Positions 19,758-28,181 of a stretch of DNA of 64,000 bases are shown one piece after another. This DNA is from Bradyrhizobium sp. URHD0069. Its GTDB lineage: Bacteria > Pseudomonadota > Alphaproteobacteria > Rhizobiales > Xanthobacteraceae. Position numbers and translations under genes: made by a program. The notes under the pieces were generated by a model. The model worked only from the letters and a program-made list of their open reading frames with translations, had not been told where the DNA came from and did no database searches. How positions within the stretch are numbered: the stretch's first letter is position 1; the number at the start of each line of letters is the position of its first letter. Where the stretch lies: positions 1-64,000 of the forward strand of contig NZ_JNIJ01000025.1 in NCBI RefSeq assembly GCF_000701345.1. The letters run 5' to 3'.

Positions 19758-20699
19758 ATGGAACGCCTGGGCCGGAAATCACGACTCGGCCATCCGAGCG
19801 CTCTTACGCTTGCGCTAGACCATTATCTTGATCGGCTCGAGAGGGTGTCTTGCGTGTCGATCGTGGATGAACTCACCCGTTCTCTCGCCCATTTTTATGA
19901 CATCGCGGCTGCATCAGGCAGCCTGCCCGAATTTCGAGCCGAATGTCAGGGCCATCCGCTGCATAGGCTGGTTCTACAAGACCCCTTCACCGAAAGAGCG
20001 TTCGCGAAACCGCGGGGTTATGCGGGCGATGCCGTGATGCTGGACTACATTTATCGTCCGGCGCGGTTATCGTTGACTGCGATCGGGGAGGCATTTCACT
20101 TCATGACGACTGGCACAAGCACTGCTCGAAGCATTGCTTGGCGGCGAGATCGTTTGGGCGCCCAGATCGGAAAGACGATCAGAAGTAAACGCCATGCGCA
20201 GATACTTTCTGTCGCGAACGGTCATCTCCGAGAACTGGACTTGGTCAGAAAGCTGACCGACAAGCGCGACGCTGGGATTGTTGCGCTGGATCAAGACGAG
20301 GCTTCTCTGCGAGAAGCTGTAAACTCATACTCAGACTTCAACATCAGACCCGTCAATGGGTGGATATCATACCTGTTTAGGGAAGGAGAGGTCGCGAAAT
20401 ACGATCTGATCTATTCGGCTGGGCTTTTCGATGATCTCTCGGCCAACGCAGCCTCGTCAGTCCTGAAACGGCTGATCCGAATGCTTCGGCCTCAGGGTAG
20501 GCTTCTCATCGGAAATTATGCTCCCGAAAATTACAGCCGGGGCTATATGGGAGGTATGATGGATTGGACCCCGGTTTGCAGAAGTGAATCCGATCTGAAG
20601 AGCCTTGTGGCGACGGTTTCAGAGGGTCGTGGGCACAAGATCTACCGGGATAGTCCCGGAAATCTGGTCTACCTTGAGGTATTCTCTCACGGGAAGTAG
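19758..20699 (+). CDS. PhcB-like class I SAM-dependent methyltransferase
   Basis: The protein is 313 aa. The N-terminal third has HPLHRLVLQDPFTERAF and then KPRGYAGDAVMLDYIY, a signature I know from proteins annotated as 3-hydroxypalmitate methyl ester (PhcB-type) synthases. The C-terminal Rossmann domain has SAM motif ILSVANGHLREL (Asn where Cys is usual), an acidic loop ALDQDEASLRE, and YDLIYSAGLFDDLS. Likely reaction is methyl transfer from SAM, possibly to a fatty-acid carboxyl, but the substrate is inferred. GGAGAG stands 8 bases before the ATG. Base composition is visibly lower in GC than lon. A LuxR-type regulator gene starts 54 bp downstream on the same strand. Confidence 0.75.
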   Translation: MERLGRKSRLGHPSALTLALDHYLDRLERVSCVSIVDELTRSLAHFYDIAAASGSLPEFRAECQGHPLHRLVLQDPFTERAFAKPRGYAGDAVMLDYIYRPARLSLTAIGEAFHFMTTGTSTARSIAWRRDRLGAQIGKTIRSKRHAQILSVANGHLRELDLVRKLTDKRDAGIVALDQDEASLREAVNSYSDFNIRPVNGWISYLFREGEVAKYDLIYSAGLFDDLSANAASSVLKRLIRMLRPQGRLLIGNYAPENYSRGYMGGMMDWTPVCRSESDLKSLVATVSEGRGHKIYRDSPGNLVYLEVFSHGK

Positions 20700-20753
20700 G
20701 GGACGAGCCGGATTAGTTTGCGATTTTGCCGGACCGGTTCTAAGTTATGCCTA

Positions 20754-21839
20754 ATGCAGGTGTGGGACCTCAACGCCATCGAAGAAGTTTTTGCGGCTGC
20801 GGCTGTTGACCCCAGTCTCTGGCCGAAGGCTTTGCAACTTATTTCGGACCAGACCCAAAGTAAGGGCGCCGTATTTCTCCCTCTCAGCGGAGACCAAATC
20901 CCCAATGTTCCGGCCAACGACAGCATTGCACGAGCGTCGGAAGCCTATTTTCGCGATGGCTGGTACAAGCGGGACATAAGATACACCCCTCTCGAAGCGG
21001 CGTTGCAAGGAAATGTGGTCGATGATCTGGATTTTATCACAACCGACCAGATGAAGCGGCATCCATATTACGAGGATTTCCTTGCGCCCGCAGGCTTGCG
21101 CTGGTTCGCCGGAGTTCCGATGGGCGGCGGCGATCAAATTTGGTGCTTGTCAATTCAACGAGGGATAGATCAGCAGCCATTTTCGCCCGGCGAAAAGCAA
21201 ACTTTGCTTCGCCTATCTCGCACGCTCTCGGCAACGGCAGTTTTTGCTCAATCACTGGGATTTGCGGCCTCTTCCGCTGCTCTTGAAGCCTTCGAGATCA
21301 GCCGGACGGCAGTTGTGCTTCTCAACCGAAATGCGGAAGCCATTCGAACAAACCCTTCCGCCGATCGCCTGCTCGATGGAGACATCTCGATCCAGCAACG
21401 GCGCATTTCCGTTTTTGATAGAGCGGCGAATGACAATCTTGATCGCTCTCTTAGCCAGCTTCTTTGGATGCCATCCGGGGCATCACTTATGCCGCCGGTT
21501 GCCCTTCCGCGAAGAGAGAAGCGGCCGGTACTGGCCTATCCGGTCAAGCTGTCGCGATTGAGCGATAATTTCTTGTCTGAATGTCAGGCGGCCGTAATTC
21601 TGGTCGATACGGAAGGACGACCAAGATCGCCCGAGTCAGCACTGAAGCGCGCATTTGGCCTGACCCCGGCAGAAGCGCGGCTCGCGTCTCGTCTGGTGAG
21701 CGGCGACACACTGGAAGTTCTCTGTGAAAAACTGGCAATCACAAAGGAGACCGGTCGAAACCAGCTAAAGAGTGTGTTCGCAAAAACCCAAACCAGCCGC
21801 CAGGCTGAGCTTGTACTGCTTATGGCACCAATGCTCTAA
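20754..21839 (+). CDS. LuxR-family transcriptional regulator
   Basis: The protein is 361 aa from the Met before QVWDLNAIEEVF. The C-terminal 60 residues form a LuxR/FixJ-type helix-turn-helix: LTPAEARLASRLVSGDTLEV followed by LAITKETGRNQLKSVFAKTQ. The N-terminal 290 residues contain no recognisable receiver, and I cannot name the sensing fold; a PAS- or GAF-like domain is plausible. The same-strand position after the PhcB-like gene suggests the two act together. Low GC is shared with that gene, which hints at joint transfer next to tRNA-Val. Confidence 0.8.
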   Translation: MQVWDLNAIEEVFAAAAVDPSLWPKALQLISDQTQSKGAVFLPLSGDQIPNVPANDSIARASEAYFRDGWYKRDIRYTPLEAALQGNVVDDLDFITTDQMKRHPYYEDFLAPAGLRWFAGVPMGGGDQIWCLSIQRGIDQQPFSPGEKQTLLRLSRTLSATAVFAQSLGFAASSAALEAFEISRTAVVLLNRNAEAIRTNPSADRLLDGDISIQQRRISVFDRAANDNLDRSLSQLLWMPSGASLMPPVALPRREKRPVLAYPVKLSRLSDNFLSECQAAVILVDTEGRPRSPESALKRAFGLTPAEARLASRLVSGDTLEVLCEKLAITKETGRNQLKSVFAKTQTSRQAELVLLMAPML

Positions 21840-21912
21840 ACCAACTCTGTCGGCCCGCGCTTCACGTCTCTCTGCCATAGTGATATACCGAGAAAACGCC
21901 GGGAGTATACCC

Positions 21913-22188
21913 ATGAGAGTTTTCTGTGCTGCAGCGGTAATCGCGTTACTGGCCGGAACCGCTTACGGGCAAAGTGCGGTCCCCAGATACGGCGAAACTG
22001 ACAAGACAAAAACACCGCAGGAGATCCAGGCCGAACGGGAAGCCGAAAAAGCCTACAAGAGATCGCTCGGCAATATTCCTGAACAGGCCGCTACCGACCC
22101 GTGGGGCAACGTGCGCAGCAACAGCGCGCCCAAGGCTACCGCGAAGACCGCTCCGGTGAAGTCCACCAAAAGCGGCACCGCAAACTAG
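21913..22188 (+). CDS. Small secreted protein of unknown function
   Basis: The protein is 91 aa. Residues 1-20 form a signal peptide ending AYG-QS. The mature part is hydrophilic and charged (QAEREAEKAYKRSL) with a Lys/Ala/Ser/Thr-rich tail. GGGAG lies just before the ATG, supporting this start over the longer open frame from 21772. It is followed after 6 bp by the methyltransferase gene, so the two are probably co-transcribed. I do not recognise the family. Confidence 0.7.
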   Translation: MRVFCAAAVIALLAGTAYGQSAVPRYGETDKTKTPQEIQAEREAEKAYKRSLGNIPEQAATDPWGNVRSNSAPKATAKTAPVKSTKSGTAN

Positions 22189-22194
22189 CGCGCG

Positions 22195-23055
22195 ATGGAT
22201 ATACCGCCAGGCCACGAGCTAAATGCGGACCAGATTGCGTACTGGAACGGACCAGGCGGCCAGCACTGGACCGACCGCCAGCAGGCCCAGGACACCTTGC
22301 TTGCACCGATCTCCGATATTTTGATCGATCGCGCCAAGCCTAAAGCCGGCGAGCGGATTGTCGATGTCGGGTGCGGCTGCGGGGCCACCAGCATTGCGTT
22401 TGCGCAAAAAGTCGGGCCGACCGGGCACGTTTTCGGCATCGACATTTCGGTACCGATGCTGGCCCGCGCGCGGCAACTCGCCCCAGCGGGCCTTCCGGTT
22501 GATTTCGTACTCGCCGATGCCACCGTCTATCCGTTCGACACGGCGAGCTTCGATCTCCTGGTCTCCCGGTTCGGCGTGATGTTTTTCGCCGAGCCGGCGA
22601 TTTCCTTTGCCAATATGCGCCGGGCGCTGCGCCCGTCGGGCCGGCTCACATTCGCTTGCTGGCGGGAGCCGCGCCATAACCCGTGGATGATGACGGCGCT
22701 TCAGGCGGTCTATAGGCACGTGCCGGAACTGCCGCAGCCTGGACCGGAAGATCCGGGGCCGTTCTCATTTGCATCGGAACAGCGCGTGCAGCGGATACTG
22801 AACGAAGCCGGATTCTCCGGGGTAAAAATGGAGCGGTGCGATCTTTCGCTCGACGTCGCGATCGGGCGCGGTCTCGATGCAGCGGTCGAGACCGGGCTCG
22901 AAATCGGCCCGGCCTCCCGCGCGCTTGAGGGGCAGCCGGCTGAGGTGCGCGCCGCTGCTGGGAACTCAATCCGGGAAGCGCTTACACCATTCGCCAGAGG
23001 ACAGGCGGTGCCGCTTCCCGCATCAATCTGGATGGTGACGGCGCCGGCCTCATGA
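22195..23055 (+). CDS. Class I SAM-dependent methyltransferase (UbiE-like)
   Basis: The protein is 286 aa with a single Rossmann methyltransferase fold. SAM motif I is ERIVDVGCGCGATSIAFAQK, followed by GIDIS (acidic loop) and FDLLVSRFGVMFF (motif II region). The region after HFGVMFF resembles small-molecule methyltransferases of the UbiE/COQ5 superfamily. The substrate is unknown, and no quinone-pathway genes adjoin. The start ATG lies 6 bp past the preceding gene and lacks its own clear ribosome-binding site, suggesting translational coupling. Confidence 0.85.
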   Translation: MDIPPGHELNADQIAYWNGPGGQHWTDRQQAQDTLLAPISDILIDRAKPKAGERIVDVGCGCGATSIAFAQKVGPTGHVFGIDISVPMLARARQLAPAGLPVDFVLADATVYPFDTASFDLLVSRFGVMFFAEPAISFANMRRALRPSGRLTFACWREPRHNPWMMTALQAVYRHVPELPQPGPEDPGPFSFASEQRVQRILNEAGFSGVKMERCDLSLDVAIGRGLDAAVETGLEIGPASRALEGQPAEVRAAAGNSIREALTPFARGQAVPLPASIWMVTAPAS

Positions 23056-23125
23056 AGCGCCTGACGCGAGAGATTTTCTTGCGGTGACGCGTACGCGAAC
23101 CGGTACCCACGTCGCTTGAAACGCT

Positions 23126-24379
23126 TTACGCCCGCTCTTCCCAGATTGTCGCGAGATGGACGATGGTCTGTACGGCTTTTTCCATATCCTGCACGCTGAC
23201 CCATTCCAGCCGCGAATGGAAAGCGTGCTCGCCGGCGAAAATGTTGGGGCAGGGTAGCCCCATGAACGACAGCCGCGAGCCATCGGTGCCGCCGCGGACG
23301 CTGGTCTTCACCGGCTTGAGTCCTGCGCGGCGGATCGCCTCCATCGCGTTGTCGACAATTTCCGGATGACGGTCGATCACCTGCTTCATGTTGCGGTATT
23401 GCTGCTTGATCTCCAACCGGTAGGTTGATCGCGGAAAACCCTTCATCACCTCTTTGACGATGCTTTCCAGCAGGGCTTCCTTCTCGCTCAGTCCCTGATC
23501 GGTGAAATCGCGCACGATGAAACTGAGCGTGGCCTTTTCCAGCGCGCCTGTGATGCCGATCGGATGCAAAAAGCCTTCCTTGCCTTCGGTAGTTTCCGGC
23601 GAGCAGGTATTTTTGGGGAGGCGTTCGACGATGGCGGCGGCGATCTTGATCGCGTGCTCCATTTTGCCTTTGGCAAAGCCGGGATGGGTGCTGACGCCTT
23701 CGATCGTGATGGTGGCGGCGTCCGCCGAGAAGGTCTCGTCTTCAAGATTCCCCGCGGTTTCGCCGTCGATGGTGTAGGCAAAATCGGCCCCGAGCTTTTT
23801 CAGGTCGGCCTTGTCGACGCCGCGGCCGATCTCTTCGTCGGGCGTGAACAGGATCTTGACGGCGCCGTGTTTGATCTGCGGATTATTGATCAGGAAGTGG
23901 ACCGCATCCATGATTTCGGCGAGGCCGGCCTTGTTGTCGGCTCCTAACAGCGTGGTGCCGTCTGTCGTGACGATGTCGTTGCCGATCTGTTCGTTAAGCG
24001 CCGGATGCTCCGCAACACGGATGACCTGTGTGGGGTCGCCCGGCAGCACGATGTCGCCGCCGCGATAATTCCTGACGATCTGCGGCTTGACGTCCGTTCC
24101 GGTGCAGTCCGGCGAGGTATCCATGTGCGAGCAGAAGCAGATCACGGGGACCTTTTTGTGCGTATTCGCCGGGAGGGTCGCGTAGACGTAGCCGTACTCG
24201 TCCAAATGGGCGTCGCGGATGCCGATCTCCTGTAGCTCGCGCGCGAGCAGACGGCCTAAGTCTTTTTGCTTTTCGGTAGACGGGCTGGTCGCCGACGCGG
24301 GGTCCGACTGAGTGTCGATGACCGCATAGCGCAGAAAGCGCTCGGTCACGGTGTGCGTAAACCTGAGGGGTGAACTCAC
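23126..24379 (-). CDS. pepT: Peptidase T (aminotripeptidase)
   Basis: Dizinc M20B exopeptidase that removes the N-terminal residue from tripeptides in the cytoplasm. The 417-aa length matches PepT. Visible elements are the first zinc histidine in CFCSHMDTSPD, the bridging Asp in LLGADNKAGLAEI, the catalytic Glu pair in TPDEEIGRGVDK, and the C-terminal His in AGEHAFHSRLEW. The start codon is GTG at 24379. It converges with the upstream methyltransferase gene, 70 bp away. Confidence 0.95.
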   Translation of the reverse strand: MSSPLRFTHTVTERFLRYAVIDTQSDPASATSPSTEKQKDLGRLLARELQEIGIRDAHLDEYGYVYATLPANTHKKVPVICFCSHMDTSPDCTGTDVKPQIVRNYRGGDIVLPGDPTQVIRVAEHPALNEQIGNDIVTTDGTTLLGADNKAGLAEIMDAVHFLINNPQIKHGAVKILFTPDEEIGRGVDKADLKKLGADFAYTIDGETAGNLEDETFSADAATITIEGVSTHPGFAKGKMEHAIKIAAAIVERLPKNTCSPETTEGKEGFLHPIGITGALEKATLSFIVRDFTDQGLSEKEALLESIVKEVMKGFPRSTYRLEIKQQYRNMKQVIDRHPEIVDNAMEAIRRAGLKPVKTSVRGGTDGSRLSFMGLPCPNIFAGEHAFHSRLEWVSVQDMEKAVQTIVHLATIWEERA

Positions 24380-24422
24380 AGCCAGAACCCCGCTAGCACT
24401 CGAACATTATACGACAGTCGAA

Positions 24423-24462
24423 GCGTCATTCCGGGGCCGCTTACGCCGTGCCGGAATGACGC
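24423..24462. repeat. Palindromic repeat of the cgtcattccgg type
   Basis: A 12-bp inverted repeat (gcgtcattccgg / ccggaatgacgc) with a 16-base GC-rich loop lies between the HU gene and pepT. Half of the same motif (gccggaatgacg) occurs at 3539-3550. It may fold in RNA and act as terminator for the HU gene, but has no T-run. Confidence 0.7.
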
Positions 24463-24490
24463 AAAGTCAAAGCTAAGAAAGCGCCTCCTA

Positions 24491-24790
24491 TCAGACGGCT
24501 TCCTTGAGCTCCTTGGCCGCACGGAAGGCAACCTTCTTGCTGGCCTTGATGTGGATCGCTTCGCCGGTGGCGGGGTTGCGGCCCATGCGGGCGGCGCGCT
24601 TGCGCACCTGGAGGATGCCGAGACCGACGATGCGGATGCGCTCGCCCTTCTTCAGGTGCTTGGTGATGCGGTTGACCAAATCGTTCAGGATCGACTCGGC
24701 CTGCTTCTTGGACAACTCCTGATCGTCGGCGATCGCCGCTGCCAGATGCTTGAGCGTGACAGTGGTCGGGGTCGCTGCTTTCTTCGCCAT
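24491..24790 (-). CDS. HU-family DNA-binding protein
   Basis: Nucleoid-associated dimeric DNA-bending protein, 99 aa. The N-terminus is helical, then the beta-arm signature GLGILQVRKRAARMGRNPATGEAI is clear. Compared with canonical HU the tip has GLGIL instead of GFGxF. GGAGG precedes the ATG. In many bacteria hupB sits directly after lon; here the two are separated by a 5-kb stretch with two methyltransferase genes and pepT, and the HU gene is reversed. Confidence 0.95.
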   Translation of the reverse strand: MAKKAATPTTVTLKHLAAAIADDQELSKKQAESILNDLVNRITKHLKKGERIRIVGLGILQVRKRAARMGRNPATGEAIHIKASKKVAFRAAKELKEAV

Positions 24791-24815
24791 ATTTGGCCCT
24801 CCTCTTTGTTGGTAG

Positions 24816-24829
24816 CTTAGGAACCTAAG
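24816..24829. promoter_or_regulatory. Inverted repeat in the HU leader
   Basis: CTTAGG-AA-CCTAAG lies 25 bp upstream of the HU start codon, close to its ribosome-binding site. It could be a protein site or a small RNA hairpin that affects translation. Confidence 0.35.
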
Positions 24830-25009
24830 ACATATCAGGCATTAAACGATTCGGGGGGCGCCTGACTACGCTGTTTTGCCTATAAACAGCCTATTATTTG
24901 CATCGCTATCCCAAAAATGCCCAACTGGCAGGAGGATTCGCGACAACCTTGACTTGGATAGGTCCGGCCTTTAAGTCCTCACTCCTGTGCGGATTAGACT
25001 ACGGCATCC

Positions 25010-25086
25010 GCGGGAGTAGCTCAGTTGGTTAGAGCGCCGCCCTGTCACGGCGGAGGCCGCGGGTTCGAGTCCCGTCTCTCGCGCCA
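25010..25086 (+). tRNA. tRNA-Asp (GTC)
   Basis: The gene is 77 nt with encoded CCA. Acceptor stem gcgggag / ctctcgc has one G-U pair, anticodon stem ccgcc / ggcgg encloses ctgtcac (anticodon GTC), and the T-arm contains gttcgagtcc. Confidence 0.96.
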
Positions 25087-25433
25087 CCGTTTCAAGCACT
25101 TAAGGCACTTTATCCTATCCCGATCCGTCTCCGGACGCCCCTGAGATCAATGCCTACGCCGCTTTTCCTTCCTTCGGCTCGCGTTTCGGGGCGGTCGAAT
25201 GAGATCGTCAAATCTGGGAAAAACGGGCCCTGAGGTATTTTCGGATGGCCCGCCATGGCATGTGGGCCGGTACGCAGTCGCTGCGCTTCCGCTTCTGTTG
25301 CTTATCAAAGCCCTGGCTGTTCAGTGGATCTTGTTCGGCGCGTCGCGGGCTTCCGGGTCATCGTCAGAACTGCGGCACGCAAACCACTCGCGGCTGTTTC
25401 GGGTCGGGCCTTTACCGTGTCCCGCACCACCTG
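25087..25433. other. Spacer after tRNA-Asp
   Basis: A plus-strand ORF (25199-25471) has one hydrophobic segment but runs through the terminator below and lacks a convincing ribosome-binding site, so I do not call it. Nothing else is visible. Confidence 0.4.
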
Positions 25434-25462
25434 CAAAAAGCAAAGGCCGCCCGGAGGCGGCC
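25434..25462 (-). terminator. Terminator of the 64-aa membrane protein gene
   Basis: The stem ggccgcc / ggcggcc with a 4-base loop is followed on the minus strand by a T-rich tail (tttgctttttg). Confidence 0.75.
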
Positions 25463-25488
25463 GTACCCTGAAAACCTTCGATTTTGCC

Positions 25489-25683
25489 CTAGCGGACTGC
25501 CGATGTGTTCGAGCTGGTCACCGCGATCGGCTTGCCCGCCTTAACGACGTGAGCGGCCTGGGTGTAATCCGAACTCGTCCGGGCGAAGATACCTAAACCA
25601 GCCACCGCAATCCCAGCCACGAGCGCGACAACCACGATTTTCAGGTGCGTAGAACGGTCCGCTGAGTGAATTGAGTGGTTCAT
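25489..25683 (-). CDS. Small single-pass membrane protein
   Basis: The protein is 64 aa. A 14-residue polar N-terminus is followed by one membrane segment (LKIVVVALVAGIAVAGLGIF) and a polar tail. A strong GGAGG site 7 bases before the ATG and a terminator 27 bp past the stop show this is a real gene. I do not recognise a function. It stands alone, divergent from the nuo operon. Confidence 0.75.
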   Translation of the reverse strand: MNHSIHSADRSTHLKIVVVALVAGIAVAGLGIFARTSSDYTQAAHVVKAGKPIAVTSSNTSAVR

Positions 25684-26132
25684 TTGAGCCTCCAGGCGTT
25701 TTGGCGCCGCTAGTTGGCAGAAGGTTTACCCGCGGTTTGTTTCACGGTGGTTTCGTGGGTTCCTCAATATGGTTTCGTCGGACAGGCGGACGGTTTCATC
25801 ACATTGTGATGCCGAGTTCGCGATCCCGCTGGACCGTTAATTGCCGCCTCTAATCCACGGCGTTGGCGATTCTTGTTTGCGATCGGGGCGAGAAGAATTC
25901 AGGTCGGGGCAGCCGTGAATGCCGGAGGAAGCAGGGAGCGTGAAGCGGCCGGGTCTTTGCCGCGGGAATGTCTCTACCCAGCGGGGGCTTCCGGCATTTT
26001 CCGCTGCGCTCGGGGTAGGGGAACCCGTGGGAACGGCTTGTCTTGCGCCCCTTGTTGCGCTGCGCTAAGCCTCAGAATAATTCCAATTTAACGAATCTGC
26101 GGGGGCCAGAACCGCAGGAAAAGGCACCGCCG
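25684..26132. other. Regulatory region before the nuo operon
   Basis: No gene is visible. A long-range inverted repeat (aatgccgga near 25918 and tccggcatt near 25991) could form a hairpin. A candidate promoter for nuoA lies at 26052-26081. Confidence 0.4.
26052..26081 (+). promoter_or_regulatory. Candidate nuo operon promoter
   Basis: TTGTTG and AATAAT are separated by 18 bases, about 50 bp before nuoA. Both boxes are reasonable but not perfect sigma-70 matches. Confidence 0.35.
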
Positions 26133-26498
26133 ATGACCGGCATTCTGCAGGATTACCTTCCACTTGTCGTATTTGTCGGAGTCGCAAGCCTGATCGGTTT
26201 GGCGCTGCTCATCGCTCCCTTCCTGGTCGCCTTCCAGCAGCCCGATCCGGAAAAGCTTTCCGCGTATGAATGCGGGTTCAACGCTTTTGACGACGCCCGG
26301 ATGAAATTCGACGTCCGGTTCTACCTGGTGGCCATCCTGTTTATTATCTTCGATCTGGAGGTGGCATTCCTGTTCCCGTGGGCGGTGGCATTCGGGAAGC
26401 TTGGCGCCACCGGTTTCTGGTCGATGGTGGTTTTCCTCGCGGTCCTCACCGTCGGCTTTGCCTACGAATGGAAGAAAGGCGCGCTCGAATGGGACTGA
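26133..26498 (+). CDS. nuoA: NADH-quinone oxidoreductase subunit A
   Basis: Small membrane subunit of respiratory complex I, 121 aa with three membrane helices. The family hallmark [20 protein letters not shown] is intact; its Cys lies in the quinone-site loop. It opens the 14-gene nuo operon. The stop overlaps the nuoB start by 10 bp. I start at 26133 because the longer frame from 26043 adds residues foreign to the family. Confidence 0.97.
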   Translation: MTGILQDYLPLVVFVGVASLIGLALLIAPFLVAFQQPDPEKLSAYECGFNAFDDARMKFDVRFYLVAILFIIFDLEVAFLFPWAVAFGKLGATGFWSMVVFLAVLTVGFAYEWKKGALEWD

Positions 26499-27085
26499 GC
26501 CCCGCTGCCGCAAAGCTCGGACTTGCACCGGCCGTTGCCCCGGCCGCAACCGGCATTCTCGATCCCGCCACCGGAAGGCCGGTCGGCGCCAATGACCCTT
26601 ACTTTCTCGAGGTCAATCACGAACTGTCCGACAAGGGCTTTTTCGTCGCCGCGACCGACGACCTGATCACCTGGGCGCGCACGGGTTCGCTGATGTGGAT
26701 GACCTTCGGTCTGGCCTGTTGCGCGGTCGAGATGATGCAGATGTCGATGCCGCGCTATGACGCCGAGCGCTTCGGTTTCGCGCCGCGCGCTTCGCCGCGT
26801 CAGTCCGACGTCATGATCGTTGCGGGCACGCTGACCAACAAGATGGCGCCGGCGCTGCGCAAGGTCTACGACCAGATGCCGGAGCCGCGCTACGTGATCT
26901 CGATGGGGTCGTGCGCCAATGGCGGCGGCTACTATCATTATTCCTATTCGGTGGTGCGCGGCTGCGACCGCATCGTTCCCATCGACATCTATGTGCCCGG
27001 CTGCCCGCCCACGGCGGAAGCGCTGCTTTACGGCGTGATGCTGCTGCAGAAAAAGATCCGGCGCATCGGAACCATCGAACGCTAA
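26489..27085 (+). CDS. nuoB: NADH-quinone oxidoreductase subunit B
   Basis: Peripheral-arm subunit carrying cluster N2, the last iron-sulfur centre before quinone. The 198 aa contain the ligand cysteines in [28 protein letters not shown] and [15 protein letters not shown]. The start overlaps nuoA by 10 bp, which implies translational coupling; an upstream in-frame start at 26378 lies inside nuoA and is not used. Confidence 0.97.
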   Translation: MGLSPAAAKLGLAPAVAPAATGILDPATGRPVGANDPYFLEVNHELSDKGFFVAATDDLITWARTGSLMWMTFGLACCAVEMMQMSMPRYDAERFGFAPRASPRQSDVMIVAGTLTNKMAPALRKVYDQMPEPRYVISMGSCANGGGYYHYSYSVVRGCDRIVPIDIYVPGCPPTAEALLYGVMLLQKKIRRIGTIER

Positions 27086-27095
27086 GGTTTTAACA

Positions 27096-27704
27096 ATGGA
27101 CGACGGCAGGCTCGACGCCCTGGGGCAGACGATTGTTGGTGCGCTTCCGGGCGCTGCGACCGGTCATTCGATCGCGTTCAACCAGCTCACGGTCACGGTG
27201 CAGGCGGACAAGATCGTCGATGTCGTGCGCTTCCTGCGAGACGATCCGGGCTGTCGCTTCGTTAGCTTCATCGATGTGACGGCGGTGGATTATCCGGGCC
27301 GTGAAAAGCGTTTCGACGTGGTCTATCACCTGCTGTCGCCGACACTGAACGAGCGCATCCGTCTGCGCGCCGAAGCCGATGAGACCACCCAGGTGCCGTC
27401 GATCATCGAGGTGTTTCCGGGTGCCGACTGGTTCGAGCGCGAAGCCTATGATCTCTACGGCGTGATCTTCACCGGTCATCCGGACATGCGGCGGTTGTTG
27501 ACCGATTATGGCTTTGAGGGCCACCCGCTGCGCAAGGATTTCCCACTCACCGGCTTCGTCGAGGTGCGCTACGACGATCAGGAGAAGAGGGTGCTCTACG
27601 AACCCGTCCGTCTCAATCAGGAATTCCGCAACTTCGATTTCCTCTCGCCATGGGAAGGGGCGGACTATCCGCTGCCGGGCGATGAGAAGAAAAGCAGCGA
27701 ATAG
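27096..27704 (+). CDS. nuoC: NADH-quinone oxidoreductase subunit C
   Basis: 30-kDa peripheral-arm subunit, 202 aa. The signature [20 protein letters not shown] and [11 protein letters not shown] are present. nuoC and nuoD are separate genes here, as in alphaproteobacteria, not fused as in E. coli. The last codons and the stop TAG lie inside a heptad repeat (gcgaata gcgagta) that flanks the inserted S23-type gene, so the C-terminal SSE is repeat-encoded. Confidence 0.97.
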   Translation: MDDGRLDALGQTIVGALPGAATGHSIAFNQLTVTVQADKIVDVVRFLRDDPGCRFVSFIDVTAVDYPGREKRFDVVYHLLSPTLNERIRLRAEADETTQVPSIIEVFPGADWFEREAYDLYGVIFTGHPDMRRLLTDYGFEGHPLRKDFPLTGFVEVRYDDQEKRVLYEPVRLNQEFRNFDFLSPWEGADYPLPGDEKKSSE

Positions 27705-27717
27705 CGAGTAGCGAATA
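27697..27717. repeat. Left heptad array of the S23 cassette
   Basis: Three tandem heptads, gcgaata-gcgagta-gcgaata, lie here. The same unit in inverse orientation (ttcgcta, ctcgcta) forms the array at 28128-28160. The nuoC stop codon is in the first junction. Confidence 0.85.
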
Positions 27718-27727
27718 GGAATGGCTG

Positions 27728-28108
27728 TTGACCGACCAATCGATCAATTCATACCGGGACCTGAGGGTATGGCAGGATGCCATGACCTTGGCGGAGTCCT
27801 GCTATCGATCGACGCGCCAATTTCCTCGCGACGAACAGTTCGGATTGACGTCGCAAATCCGGCGGGCGGGGGGATCGGTGCCAGCCAACATTGCAGAAGG
27901 TCACGGACGGGAAAACACCGGCAACTTCGTCCAGCATCTGCGAATCTCGCAGGGATCTCTGAAAGAGCTGGAAACGCACCTGCTCTTGGCGGAGCGCGTA
28001 GGCATCCTGCCGGTGCTGGATTTGCAACCGATTCTCGTTCAGTGCGAGAGTTTGGGCAAAATGCTTCGCGCTTTGATACGGTCGCTGCAGGACAAGGCAG
28101 CGAAATGA
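27728..28108 (+). CDS. Four-helix-bundle protein of the S23 / bAvd-like family
   Basis: The protein is 126 aa, start codon TTG with AGGA 8 bases before it. The opening SYRDLRVWQDAMTLAESCY and the motif SQIRRAGGSVPANIAEGHGR are diagnostic of the family encoded in 23S rRNA intervening sequences and of the retroelement accessory protein Avd. The fold is a pentameric four-helix bundle that binds nucleic acid in studied relatives. Here it is inserted between nuoC and nuoD and bounded on both sides by inverted heptad arrays. Function in this context is unknown. No reverse transcriptase or rRNA gene is in the window. Confidence 0.85.
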   Translation: MTDQSINSYRDLRVWQDAMTLAESCYRSTRQFPRDEQFGLTSQIRRAGGSVPANIAEGHGRENTGNFVQHLRISQGSLKELETHLLLAERVGILPVLDLQPILVQCESLGKMLRALIRSLQDKAAK

Positions 28109-28127
28109 TGCCCATCGCTAGTTGCAA

Positions 28128-28160
28128 TTCGCTACTCGCTACTCGCTACTCGCTACTCGC
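28128..28160. repeat. Right heptad array of the S23 cassette
   Basis: The array is ttcgcta followed by three ctcgcta units and a partial ctcgc. It is the reverse complement of the units at 27697-27717. An isolated atcgcta occurs at 28114-28120. Confidence 0.85.
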
Positions 28161-28181
28161 CAAGGCGCGGAGCGCACGTCA

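Noticed and set aside
25199-25471. 90-codon plus-strand ORF with a hydrophobic stretch
   Set aside because: No convincing ribosome-binding site, and it passes through the terminator of the opposing small gene.
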